A stretch of DNA of 64,000 nt from an uncultured Clostridia bacterium (lineage in GTDB: Bacteria > Bacillota > Clostridia > Oscillospirales > Butyricicoccaceae): assembly GCA_947856675.1 (NCBI GenBank), contig CANUCM010000067.1:15977-79976 (forward strand). The letters run 5' to 3'. Both the position numbers and the translations under genes were made by a program. Positions 42,173-50,446 of the stretch are shown here, piece by piece. Under the pieces are notes generated by a model. That model saw only the letters and a list, made by a program, of their open reading frames with translations, did not search any database and was not told where the DNA came from. Numbering within the stretch: the first letter of the stretch is position 1; each line of letters begins with the position of its first letter.

Positions 42173-42877
42173 ATGGCTCTTTATACCATTGGTGATCCGC
42201 ATCTGTCCGACGGCGTGCAAAAACCCATGGACGTATTCGGCGGCGTTTGGCATGGCTACCGCGAAAAGCTCGAACAAAACCTGCGGCAGCTTTTGCAGCC
42301 GGACGACATGCTGGTTATCGCCGGTGATTTTTCCTGGGGAATGACGCTTGCCCAGGCACTGCCGGACTTCCGGTTTCTCGAGTCTCTGCCGGGGCAAAAA
42401 GTGCTCCTGAAAGGGAACCATGATTACTGGTGGGAAACGCTGTCCAAAATGCAAAGATTTTTTGCGGAAAATTCTATAAACAGCTTGCAATTTCTGCACA
42501 ATAATTGTATTTTTTATAAGGGCACTGCTTTGTGCGGCACCCGCGGGTGGTTTTATGATCCGAACGACCCCTCAGCGCGGGACGACAAAATATTCCGCCG
42601 CGAGCTGTGCAGGCTGGAAGCGTCCCTGCGCCTGGCGAGGCAGCAGTCGCCAGAATGTGAGGTTTTTTGTTTTCTGCATTACCCGCCTGTTTTTTCCGGA
42701 ACGGAAGTACCGGAAATTACCGGCCTTTTGCAGCAATACGGCGTATCACGGTGCTATTACGGCCACCTTCACGGAGAAAGCTGCCGCGGCGCTTTCTCCG
42801 GCCTGCGCGGCGGCATAGAGTACCGGCTGGTGTCCGCCGACGCACTGCATTTCCGTCCGCTTATCATTATGGAATAA
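42173..42877 (+). CDS. Calcineurin-like metallophosphoesterase
   Basis: A 234-residue protein with motifs IGDPHLS (6-12), AGDFSWG (about 50-56), KGNHDYWW (about 83-90), LHYPP and GHLHGES. All metal ligands are present. Family members of this type occur widely in Clostridia; substrate unknown. It starts 9 bases after yraN and is likely cotranscribed. Confidence 0.87.
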   Translation: MALYTIGDPHLSDGVQKPMDVFGGVWHGYREKLEQNLRQLLQPDDMLVIAGDFSWGMTLAQALPDFRFLESLPGQKVLLKGNHDYWWETLSKMQRFFAENSINSLQFLHNNCIFYKGTALCGTRGWFYDPNDPSARDDKIFRRELCRLEASLRLARQQSPECEVFCFLHYPPVFSGTEVPEITGLLQQYGVSRCYYGHLHGESCRGAFSGLRGGIEYRLVSADALHFRPLIIME

Positions 42878-42915
42878 CAAATAGAAAAGATAGAACCATC
42901 AAGGAGGACAACATT

Positions 42916-44337
42916 GTGAAATTGACCGGCGTGGAAAAACAGGAAAAAAGCATGGTGGCACTTTCTGTCACCGTGGACAAGGATGAGTTTGAAAAAGCCT
43001 GCGAAAAGGCATACCATCAGAACGTCAAAAAGATGAATGTTCCCGGTTTCCGCAAGGGCAAAGCCCCCCGCAAAATGATTGAAACGCTCTACGGACCCGA
43101 AATCTTCCACGAAGACGCCATGAACATCTGCTACCCCGAAGCGTATGAAAGCGCTGTGGCCGAAGCCGGCATTGAACCCGTCGGCTACCCGCACCTTTCG
43201 GAGTACAACATCGAAGACGGCGTGTTCACTTTTAAAGCCCTGGTTCCCGTTTACCCCGAAATCTCCCTTAAGGCCTACAAAGAGCTGGAGGCGGAAAAGG
43301 CCCCGGTTTCTGTCAGCGACGAAGAAGTGGATACGGAAGTCGATCACCTGGCCGAGCGCAATGCCCGCATCGTTACCGTTGATCGCCCCGTTCAGAACGG
43401 AGACACTCTGCAGTTTGATTTTGACGGCTATGTCGACGGCAAGCCCTTCGAAGGCGGCAAAGCCGAAAACTACAGCCTGAAAATTGGTTCCGGCATGTTT
43501 ATCCCCGGCTTTGAAGATCAGCTGGTCGGAAAAAAAGCCGGCGAAGAGTGTGATGTGGAGGTCACATTCCCCGAAGACTATCATGCAAAAGAGCTGGCCG
43601 GCAAGCCTGCCGTCTTTAAATGCAAGCTGCACGAAGTAAAGGAGAGCCAGAAGCCCGCCCTGGACGACGAGTTTGCCAAAGACGTTTCCGAGTTTGATAC
43701 ATTGGCCGAGCTGAAAGCCGACATCAAGGCAAAAATTCTCGCGAGCAAGCAGCAGCAGGCCGACAACGCCTTTGAGGAAAGCCTTTTGACCAAAGTTGTG
43801 GAAGGCCTGGAAGGCGACATCCCCGAGGATATGTTCGAGCGGCAGCTCGACCGGATTGTCGAAGACTTCGGCTACAAAATGCAGATGCAGGGCATCGCTC
43901 TGGATGCCTACCTCAAGATGAACAACATGGAGCCCGCCGCGTTCCGCAATCTGTTCCGCGATCAGGCAGAACGCCAGGTCAAGGTCCGTCTTGCCCTGGA
44001 AGCTGTGGCACGGCTTGAAAACATTGAGGTTTCTGCCGAAGAGGTCGACGCTGAATACACACGCCTGGCGGAACAGTACAAAATGGAGCCGGCCCGCATT
44101 CGTGAACTGATCGCCGAAAAAGATCTCAAATCCGATCTTTCTTCGCAGAAAGCGCTGGAACTCATCAAAAACAGCGCCAAAGCGGTAGAGCCCAAGCAGG
44201 AAGCCCCGGCCGAAGAGGAAGCGAAGCCGGAGAAAAAAGCCGCTAAAAAATCCACGAAAAAGGCAGAGGCTGCCGAAGAAGGGCAGGAAGAAAAGCCCGC
44301 CAAAAAAACGACAAAAAAATCTTCCAAAGCCGAGTAA
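42916..44337 (+). CDS. tig: Trigger factor with a Lys/Ala/Glu-rich tail
   Basis: A 473-residue ribosome-associated chaperone: N-terminal ribosome-binding domain with GFRKGKAPRK (about 45-54), FKBP-like PPIase domain (about 155-240), and a helical C-terminal domain. From about residue 425 there is an extra tail of alternating KK-and-AEE blocks (PEKKAAKKSTKKAE and similar), absent from typical Tig. The start is GTG at 42916 after AAGGAGG. It lies before clpP and clpX as in many Firmicutes. Confidence 0.95.
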   Translation: MKLTGVEKQEKSMVALSVTVDKDEFEKACEKAYHQNVKKMNVPGFRKGKAPRKMIETLYGPEIFHEDAMNICYPEAYESAVAEAGIEPVGYPHLSEYNIEDGVFTFKALVPVYPEISLKAYKELEAEKAPVSVSDEEVDTEVDHLAERNARIVTVDRPVQNGDTLQFDFDGYVDGKPFEGGKAENYSLKIGSGMFIPGFEDQLVGKKAGEECDVEVTFPEDYHAKELAGKPAVFKCKLHEVKESQKPALDDEFAKDVSEFDTLAELKADIKAKILASKQQQADNAFEESLLTKVVEGLEGDIPEDMFERQLDRIVEDFGYKMQMQGIALDAYLKMNNMEPAAFRNLFRDQAERQVKVRLALEAVARLENIEVSAEEVDAEYTRLAEQYKMEPARIRELIAEKDLKSDLSSQKALELIKNSAKAVEPKQEAPAEEEAKPEKKAAKKSTKKAEAAEEGQEEKPAKKTTKKSSKAE

Positions 44338-44369
44338 AATAGTGTCATTGCATTGAGAGGAGCATTACA

Positions 44370-44951
44370 ATGGCTTATATTCCCATGGTAGTCGAGCAAA
44401 CCAACCGCGGAGAGCGTTCCTATGACATTTTTTCCCGTCTGCTCAACGACCGTATCATCATCCTGTCTGACGAAGTCAACGATCAAACCGCCAGTCTGGT
44501 CGTAGCCCAGCTTCTGTATCTCGAAGCTCAGGATCCCGACAAGGACATCAGCTTTTATATCAACAGCCCTGGCGGCTCAGTGACAGCAGGCATGGCGATT
44601 TACGACACCATGCAGTATATCAAATGTGATGTTTCCACCATTTGTGTCGGTATGGCCGCCAGTATGGGAGCCTTCCTTCTGTGCGCCGGTGCAAAAGGGA
44701 AACGCTATGCGCTTCCCAACAGCGAGATCATGATTCATCAGCCCATGGGCGGAACACAGGGACAGGCCTCCGATATGAAAATCCGCACGGACTGGATTTT
44801 GAAAACCCGCGAAAAGCTCAACAGAATCATGAGCGAACGCACCGGACAGCCCTTTGAAGTGGTTGAGCGTGACACCGATCGCGACAACTTCATGTCGGCT
44901 GAGCAGGCAAAAGAATACGGCCTTATCGACAAAATCATGGACAAACGCTAA
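44370..44951 (+). CDS. clpP: ATP-dependent Clp protease proteolytic subunit
   Basis: A 193-residue serine peptidase of normal length with catalytic Ser98 in GMAASMGA and His123 in IMIHQP, and Asp near 172. It forms the protease chamber served by ClpX (next gene). The ATG follows GAGAGGAGC. Confidence 0.97.
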   Translation: MAYIPMVVEQTNRGERSYDIFSRLLNDRIIILSDEVNDQTASLVVAQLLYLEAQDPDKDISFYINSPGGSVTAGMAIYDTMQYIKCDVSTICVGMAASMGAFLLCAGAKGKRYALPNSEIMIHQPMGGTQGQASDMKIRTDWILKTREKLNRIMSERTGQPFEVVERDTDRDNFMSAEQAKEYGLIDKIMDKR

Positions 44952-44962
44952 ATTTTCAAACG

Positions 44963-44990
44963 GCCCGGCGGCATACGCCGTCGGGCTTTT
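44963..44990 (+). terminator. Hairpin between clpP and clpX
   Basis: A 10-bp stem GCCCGGCGGC / GCCGTCGGGC (one G-U) with loop ATAC, then TTTT. It probably lowers, rather than stops, transcription into clpX, which has no clear promoter of its own. Confidence 0.6.
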
Positions 44991-45005
44991 CAGTAAGGAG
45001 CAACT

Positions 45006-46301
45006 ATGCCATCGAATGACAAACGAGAAATCCGCTGCAGTTTTTGCGGCCGTACGCAGGACGAGGTCAAGCGCATTATTGCCGGACCCGGTGCGTATAT
45101 CTGCAATGAGTGCGTGGAAATCTGCGCGGATCTCATTGCAGACGAAGCGGAACAGGAACAGGGAGAAGCGCGCTTTAAGCTGGATGAAACGCTTCCTACA
45201 CCTGCGGAAATCAAAAAGAGTCTGGACGAATATGTAATCGGCCAGGATCGTGCCAAAATCGCCCTGTCTGTGGCAGTATACAACCATTATAAACGCATCA
45301 TGCATGCCGGCGAAGGGGATGTGGAAGTCCAAAAAAGCAACATCCTGATGCTGGGCCCCACCGGTGTCGGAAAAACATTTCTTGCGCAGACACTGGCCCG
45401 CTCCCTGCATGTGCCTTTCGCCATTGCCGATGCAACGACGCTGACAGAAGCCGGTTACGTCGGAGAGGATGTCGAAAATATCCTGCTTCGTCTGATTCAG
45501 GCTGCGGATTTCGACGTAGAACTGGCTCAGCGCGGCATTATTTATATCGACGAGCTGGACAAAATCGCCCGAAAAAGCGAAAACCCCTCCATCACCCGTG
45601 ATGTGTCGGGCGAAGGGGTACAGCAAGCGCTGCTGAAAATCCTGGAAGGCACGGTAGCCAATGTTCCGCCGCAAGGGGGACGAAAGCACCCGCAGCAGGA
45701 GTTTATTCAAATCGACACCACCAATATCCTGTTTATCTGCGGCGGTGCGTTTGACGGTCTTGAGAAAGTTATTGAAAAGCGCATCGGAAAAAAGGGCATC
45801 GGCTTCGGCGCCGAGGTGCAAAGCAAAGCGGAAAAGGACAGTGCCGTTTTGCTCCGGCAGGCCGAGCATCACGACATCGTCAAGTTCGGAATTATTCCCG
45901 AGCTGGTCGGCCGTCTTCCGGTGCTGGTCACGCTGGACGCGCTGGACAAGCAGGCGCTTTTGCGCATCCTGACCGAGCCGAAAAATGCCCTGACCCGTCA
46001 ATACGCCAAGCTGTTCGAGTATGACGGCGTGGAGCTCGAGTTTACGCCCGACGCCCTCGACGCCATCGCGGAAAAAACCCTGGCCCGCAGCACCGGCGCC
46101 CGCGGACTTCGTTCTGTGATGGAAGGGATTATGACGGACATCATGTACCGCGTTCCCTCTGAACCCGGTATTGTCAAGGTTGTGATTACCAAAGATACCG
46201 TCAACGGGGGAGAAGCCCAGACGGTGTCTGGAGAGCGCGCCCTGCCGTCTCAGGAAAAGCAGCCTTCCCGTGCAAATACACGCATCAAGACCGCAAATTA
46301 A
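45006..46301 (+). CDS. clpX: ATP-dependent Clp protease ATP-binding subunit ClpX
   Basis: A 431-residue AAA+ unfoldase with the N-terminal four-Cys zinc domain (CSFCGRTQ...CNECVEIC), Walker A GPTGVGKT, Walker B YIDELDKI, the RKH pore loop in GRKHPQQ, and the sensor-2 GARGLRS. It recognises substrates and feeds them to ClpP. It is followed by two terminators. Confidence 0.97.
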   Translation: MPSNDKREIRCSFCGRTQDEVKRIIAGPGAYICNECVEICADLIADEAEQEQGEARFKLDETLPTPAEIKKSLDEYVIGQDRAKIALSVAVYNHYKRIMHAGEGDVEVQKSNILMLGPTGVGKTFLAQTLARSLHVPFAIADATTLTEAGYVGEDVENILLRLIQAADFDVELAQRGIIYIDELDKIARKSENPSITRDVSGEGVQQALLKILEGTVANVPPQGGRKHPQQEFIQIDTTNILFICGGAFDGLEKVIEKRIGKKGIGFGAEVQSKAEKDSAVLLRQAEHHDIVKFGIIPELVGRLPVLVTLDALDKQALLRILTEPKNALTRQYAKLFEYDGVELEFTPDALDAIAEKTLARSTGARGLRSVMEGIMTDIMYRVPSEPGIVKVVITKDTVNGGEAQTVSGERALPSQEKQPSRANTRIKTAN

Positions 46302-46303
46302 GA

Positions 46304-46337
46304 AAAGACCGGGCATTTCACGAAATGCCCGGTCTTT
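46304..46337 (+). terminator. First terminator after clpX
   Basis: A 15-bp perfect stem AAAGACCGGGCATTT / AAATGCCCGGTCTTT with loop CACG, 2 bases after the stop codon. Confidence 0.85.
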
Positions 46338-46347
46338 ATCTGCAAAC

Positions 46348-46381
46348 AAAACCGGCATGGCAAAAGCCATGCCGGTTTTTT
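46348..46381. terminator. Second terminator, bidirectional, between clpX and oppF
   Basis: AAAACCGGCATGGC / GCCATGCCGGTTTT with loop AAAA, ending in T6. It can terminate both the clpX and opp transcripts, which converge here. Confidence 0.87.
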
Positions 46382-46405
46382 CAGCATGCCGCAAGCGGCA
46401 GACGG

Positions 46406-47356
46406 TTACTGCACCCGGGTGCACGCGCAAAAATGTCCCGGCGATATCTCTTTGAACTCGGGAGTCTGTGCCGTGCAGGCATCGCTGGCATAAGGACAGC
46501 GGGGTGCAAACCGGCAGCCCGGTTTGGGATTGATGGGGCTTGTGACTTCGCCCTTGATGACTTCCGGCTTTTTATGACGCAGCTCCACGTTGGGAATGGG
46601 AATGGCCGAAAGCAGTGCTTTGGTATACGGATGCAGGGGGTTTTTGAAGAGCTCTTTGGAGGGAGCGCGCTCAATGCACATTCCCAGATACATAACGGCA
46701 ATTTCCGTTGAAATATGCTTAACAACGCTGAGGTCGTGCGTGATAAACATATATGTAAGCCCCAGCTCATCCTGAAGATCCATCAGCAGGTTGAGGATCT
46801 GCGCCTGAATGGATACGTCCAGGGCGGAAACCGGCTCGTCACAAACGACAAACTTGGGGTTCAGCGACAGTGCACGGGCCACGCCGATACGCTGACGGCG
46901 TCCTCCGTCCAGCTCATGGGGATAAGCTCCGGAAAGCCGCTCTGCCAAGCCGACGGTGTCCATCAGCTCTGCCACACGATCAAACACCTCACTGCGGGTC
47001 TTGAACATGTGGTTGATAATGATGGGCTCCGCAATGATCTCCTGCACGCTCATACGGGGATTGATGCTGGAATAGGGATCCTGAAAAATAATCTGCATTT
47101 CCCGCCGCAGGGCACGCATACGGGCTTTATCATAGCCCATGATGTTTTCGCCCTTATAGTAAATCTCACCGCTCGTCGGCTCGTGCAGACGGAGAACCGC
47201 GCGCCCCAGCGTGGACTTGCCGCATCCGGACTCGCCGACAACCCCCAGCGTTTTGCCTTCGTCAATGGCAATGTTGACGCCATCCACCGCGTGAAGGAAG
47301 CCGTTGGGCACTTTAAAATATTTCTTTAAATCTTTTGTTTCAATCAGTGCGCTCAT
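46406..47356 (-). CDS. oppF: Oligopeptide/dipeptide ABC transporter ATP-binding protein F
   Basis: A 316-residue ABC ATPase with Walker A GESGCGKST, signature LDGGRRQRIGVARAL, Walker B VCDEPVSALDV and the C-terminal oligopeptide transporter domain with its GCRFAPRCPYA Cys-rich stretch. The signature reads LDGGRRQR rather than LSGGQRQR, so the LSGGQ Ser and Gln are replaced. It acts with OppD, sharing a 4-base overlap. Confidence 0.93.
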   Translation of the reverse strand: MSALIETKDLKKYFKVPNGFLHAVDGVNIAIDEGKTLGVVGESGCGKSTLGRAVLRLHEPTSGEIYYKGENIMGYDKARMRALRREMQIIFQDPYSSINPRMSVQEIIAEPIIINHMFKTRSEVFDRVAELMDTVGLAERLSGAYPHELDGGRRQRIGVARALSLNPKFVVCDEPVSALDVSIQAQILNLLMDLQDELGLTYMFITHDLSVVKHISTEIAVMYLGMCIERAPSKELFKNPLHPYTKALLSAIPIPNVELRHKKPEVIKGEVTSPINPKPGCRFAPRCPYASDACTAQTPEFKEISPGHFCACTRVQ

Positions 47357-48333
47357 TTTGCTTCCTCCTTATTGAAAAGATGGCAGCTGATCCGGTGTCC
47401 GCCTTCCACATACTCGGAAGGGGAGACGCTCCGGCAAATGTCCATACACTTTGGGCAGCGGGGAGAAAACTTGCAGCCTTCCGGAAGGTTTGTGGGATCG
47501 GGCATCAATCCTTCAATCGGAGAAAGTCTTGCCGAATCCACCTCCAGATTGGGGATGGAACCGAACAGGCCCTCGGTATAGGGATGATGTTTTTCGCCGG
47601 TAAACACTTCATACGCAGAGCCGCACTCAATAATCTCACCGGCATACATTACCGCAACGTCGTCACAGGTCTGGGCGACAATGCCCAGGTCGTGTGTAAT
47701 CATGATCAGCGAAGTCTGCAGGCGTTCCCGCAGCTCGTTCATCATGGCCAGCACCTGCGCCTGAATGGTCACATCGAGCGCAGTCGTGGGTTCGTCTGCA
47801 ATCAGCAAATCCGGCTCGCAGGCCAGGGCAATCGCGATGACCACACGCTGTTTCATGCCGCCGGAAAACTGATGCGGGTAGTCTTTTTTGCGGGAAGCGG
47901 GAATGCCCACCATTTCCAGCACTTCTTCCACGCGCTTTTCAATTTGTTCTTTTGTACGGTTCTGCTCGTTGTGCAAAGCCAGCGCTTCGCCAATCTGGCT
48001 TCCGACCGTCATAATCGGGTTCAGAGAGGTCATCGGATCCTGAAAAATCATGGAGATTTTTTCGCCGCGGATATCCCGCAGCTCATATTCCTTCATTTTC
48101 AGCAGATCTTTTCCCTCAAAAAAGATTTCGCCTTTTACTCTTGCCGTACGCTCGGGCAGCAGGCAGAGAATAGACAGTGCCGTCGTCGTTTTTCCTGCGC
48201 CGGTTTCTCCAACCAGGCCCAGCGTTTTTCCCTTTTCCAGATGCAGGTTGACACCGTTGACAGCATGTACAGTTTCCAAATCGGTTTTATATATCACTTC
48301 CAGATCGCGAATGTCCAGCAGTCGCTCACTCAT
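47353..48333 (-). CDS. oppD: Oligopeptide/dipeptide ABC transporter ATP-binding protein D
   Basis: A 326-residue ABC ATPase with Walker A GETGAGKTT, signature FSGGMKQRV, Walker B LIADEPTTALDV and the Cys-rich FSPRCPKCMDIC tail found in OppD/DppD. The ATG at 48333 has GGGAGG 8 bases upstream; an in-frame TTG precedes it. Confidence 0.94.
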   Translation of the reverse strand: MSERLLDIRDLEVIYKTDLETVHAVNGVNLHLEKGKTLGLVGETGAGKTTTALSILCLLPERTARVKGEIFFEGKDLLKMKEYELRDIRGEKISMIFQDPMTSLNPIMTVGSQIGEALALHNEQNRTKEQIEKRVEEVLEMVGIPASRKKDYPHQFSGGMKQRVVIAIALACEPDLLIADEPTTALDVTIQAQVLAMMNELRERLQTSLIMITHDLGIVAQTCDDVAVMYAGEIIECGSAYEVFTGEKHHPYTEGLFGSIPNLEVDSARLSPIEGLMPDPTNLPEGCKFSPRCPKCMDICRSVSPSEYVEGGHRISCHLFNKEEAK

Positions 48334-48352
48334 CAATTGCAGCCTCCCTTTC

Positions 48353-49261
48353 TCAGTCTCTCAGCTTGGGATCCAGCGCATCGCGCAGTCCGTCGCCCAG
48401 CAGGTTAAAACACAGCGCCGAAATCAAAATGGAAAAGCCGGGGAAGTAGAGAAGATATGGAGCCGTACGCATAAAATCCTTCGCCTCAGAAAGCATGGCA
48501 CCCCATTCGGGATCCGGCGGCTGAACGCCCATGCCGAGGTAGGAAAGACCTGCGGCCGACAAAATCATGCCGGCGATGCCCATGGTTGCCTGGACAATAA
48601 TGGGGCCCATCGCGTTGGGAAGAATGTACTTGAGAATGATTCGCATATCCTTTGCGCCGTAAGAGCGGGCCGCCTCAATAAAGTCATTTTCCACGACCGT
48701 CAGGATAACCGAGCGAATCAGACGGGTAAAGCTGGGGACGTTGGAAATAATGATGGCAATCAACAGGTTCTGCATGCTGGTGCCCAGGGCCGCGACAATG
48801 GCAAGCGCCAGCAAAATGGCCGGGATGCACATGAACACGTCCATGATGCGCATGATGATGTTGTCAATACTTCCGCCGTAATACCCAGCTGCCGCACCCA
48901 GCAGACCGCCGACGATCAGTGACAGGAACACGGAAATAAAGCCGATGGAAAGCGAAATTCGCGAACCGTGAATGATTCTGGCAAACGTATCGCGGCCAAA
49001 ATGGTCTGTTCCAAACCAATGGTCTGCACTGGGGGGCTGCAAACGGATTTGACCGTTTTGCTCTATGGCCTTTTCATACGGGACAATGAAGTCGGCAAAG
49101 ATGGCCGCCAATGCAAAAATAATCAGTACAACCAGGCCGACCATGGCACTTCTGTTCTTTTTGAGTCGACGCCAAATCTCTTTCACCTGGCTGTTTTTCT
49201 TGCTTTTTTTCCTTTTCTTCGTATTCGCCGAAGCGGCAGCGGTGGGCATATTACTCATCAT
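48353..49261 (-). CDS. oppC: Oligopeptide/dipeptide ABC transporter permease C
   Basis: A 302-residue permease with the OppC N-terminal domain (about residues 25-100, including the FGTDHFGRD stretch) and the binding-protein-dependent transport fold with about six segments; the EAA-type loop is around EAARSYGA. The N-terminus is Lys-rich. It pairs with OppB. Confidence 0.93.
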   Translation of the reverse strand: MMSNMPTAAASANTKKRKKSKKNSQVKEIWRRLKKNRSAMVGLVVLIIFALAAIFADFIVPYEKAIEQNGQIRLQPPSADHWFGTDHFGRDTFARIIHGSRISLSIGFISVFLSLIVGGLLGAAAGYYGGSIDNIIMRIMDVFMCIPAILLALAIVAALGTSMQNLLIAIIISNVPSFTRLIRSVILTVVENDFIEAARSYGAKDMRIILKYILPNAMGPIIVQATMGIAGMILSAAGLSYLGMGVQPPDPEWGAMLSEAKDFMRTAPYLLYFPGFSILISALCFNLLGDGLRDALDPKLRD

Positions 49262-49271
49262 TGTTCCCTCC

Positions 49272-50204
49272 TTACCGTGAATACTTTGCCTTTATGCGCG
49301 GATCGATAAAGGCGTACAACAAATCAACCGCCAGCATAACCAGGCAGAACAGTGCCGCAAGGAACAGGCTGCCCGCCATTACAACAGGAACGTCCTTTTG
49401 CCGGATCGCCGAAACAATGTGGTTGCCCAGACCGGGAATGGCAAACACCGATTCCGTAATGACTGCGCCGCCGAGCAATCCGCCGAACTGCATGCCCAAA
49501 ACCGTAATGACCGGCAGCAGCGCATTTTTCAGCGCATGGCGCCAAATCACGATTTTCTGCGTTGCACCCTTGGCCCGGGCGGTTCGGATATAGTCGGCGC
49601 GAATGGTCTCCAGCATGGTGGATCGGGTCAGACGCAGCAGGCTGGCCGACCCGCTCAGCGTCAGTGTGACAATGGGAAGAATGAATCCCTGCCAGGAATC
49701 AATGCCGCTGGATGGCAGCAAGCCAAACCGCAGCGAGAAGAAGTATATCAGCATCATGCCAAGCCAAAAGCCTGGAATGGCGGCAAAGAACATGGCCATG
49801 ACCGTTGAAAAAGTGTCAATGAACGTGTATTGCTTTACCGCCGACAAAATGCCAAGCGAAACTCCGATGAGTGAACTGAAAATTATAGAAAATACCGCCA
49901 ATTTAAAAGTGTGCGGAAATTTTGCCCAAATCTCGTCAAACACGGGCTTCCGCGTGCGGTATGACTCTCCGAAATCCAGTTTGGTTACAATGTCCTTTAA
50001 GTACTCAAAGAACCTTGTGAAAAATGGGCGATCGTATCCCAGTTCATGGTTGAGCTGAGCAACCGCTTCCTGTTTGGCAGCCTGCCCCAAAATCATCCGG
50101 CCTGGATCACCTGGAGTCAACGCCATAATCGTGAACACAATAAACGTGACTCCGATCAGAACCGGGATGGTAAACAAGAGCCGTTTTACTACGTACTTAT
50201 ACAT
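49272..50204 (-). CDS. oppB: Oligopeptide/dipeptide ABC transporter permease B
   Basis: A 310-residue permease beginning YVVKRLLFTIPVLIGVTFIVF, with the EAA-type loop at RTARAKGA and about six segments. First gene of the opp operon. No substrate-binding protein gene is present in the cluster or in the 240 bases upstream. Confidence 0.93.
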   Translation of the reverse strand: MYKYVVKRLLFTIPVLIGVTFIVFTIMALTPGDPGRMILGQAAKQEAVAQLNHELGYDRPFFTRFFEYLKDIVTKLDFGESYRTRKPVFDEIWAKFPHTFKLAVFSIIFSSLIGVSLGILSAVKQYTFIDTFSTVMAMFFAAIPGFWLGMMLIYFFSLRFGLLPSSGIDSWQGFILPIVTLTLSGSASLLRLTRSTMLETIRADYIRTARAKGATQKIVIWRHALKNALLPVITVLGMQFGGLLGGAVITESVFAIPGLGNHIVSAIRQKDVPVVMAGSLFLAALFCLVMLAVDLLYAFIDPRIKAKYSR

Positions 50205-50270
50205 CTGTCAAACCTCCCTTTAAAATATCTGAATTTGGGTGCGCGCTGTGTTTGGACGTTTTGTTTAACT

Positions 50271-50299
50271 AGCTTAACACAAAATCCATATTAAATCAA
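50271..50299 (-). promoter_or_regulatory. Weak candidate promoter of the opp operon
   Basis: On the minus strand TTGATT, 17 bases, TAAGCT, about 67 bases before oppB. A TTAA-based inverted repeat (about 50264-50276) overlaps the -10 and may be an operator. Confidence 0.35.
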
Positions 50300-50381
50300 C
50301 AATAAACTGGCCTAAAGATAGTTTATTTTTTATCATTTTGATAAGTATTACAAACAAATCGTAAACGAACCGCCATCCTGC

Positions 50382-50410
50382 TTGCAATGCATTGCGGAGC
50401 ATTGTATAAT
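50382..50410 (+). promoter_or_regulatory. Sigma-A promoter of lon
   Basis: TTGCAA, exactly 17 bases, TATAAT. AGGAGG follows at 50428-50433. No CIRCE element or CtsR-like box was recognised around it. Confidence 0.78.
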
Positions 50411-50446
50411 GATATTACCTATATCCAGGAGGTTTAGATATCTGCA

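Noticed and set aside
44577..46430. 617-codon minus-strand frame opposite clpP and clpX
   Set aside because: Antisense to two highly conserved genes and runs across two terminators.
50222..50237. CodY-box-like sequence upstream of oppB
   Set aside because: About five mismatches to the 15-base consensus; within chance expectation for AT-rich intergenic DNA.
50411..50446. Heat-shock operator (CIRCE or CtsR) before lon
   Set aside because: No TTAGCACTC inverted repeat and no clear CtsR heptad repeat is visible.
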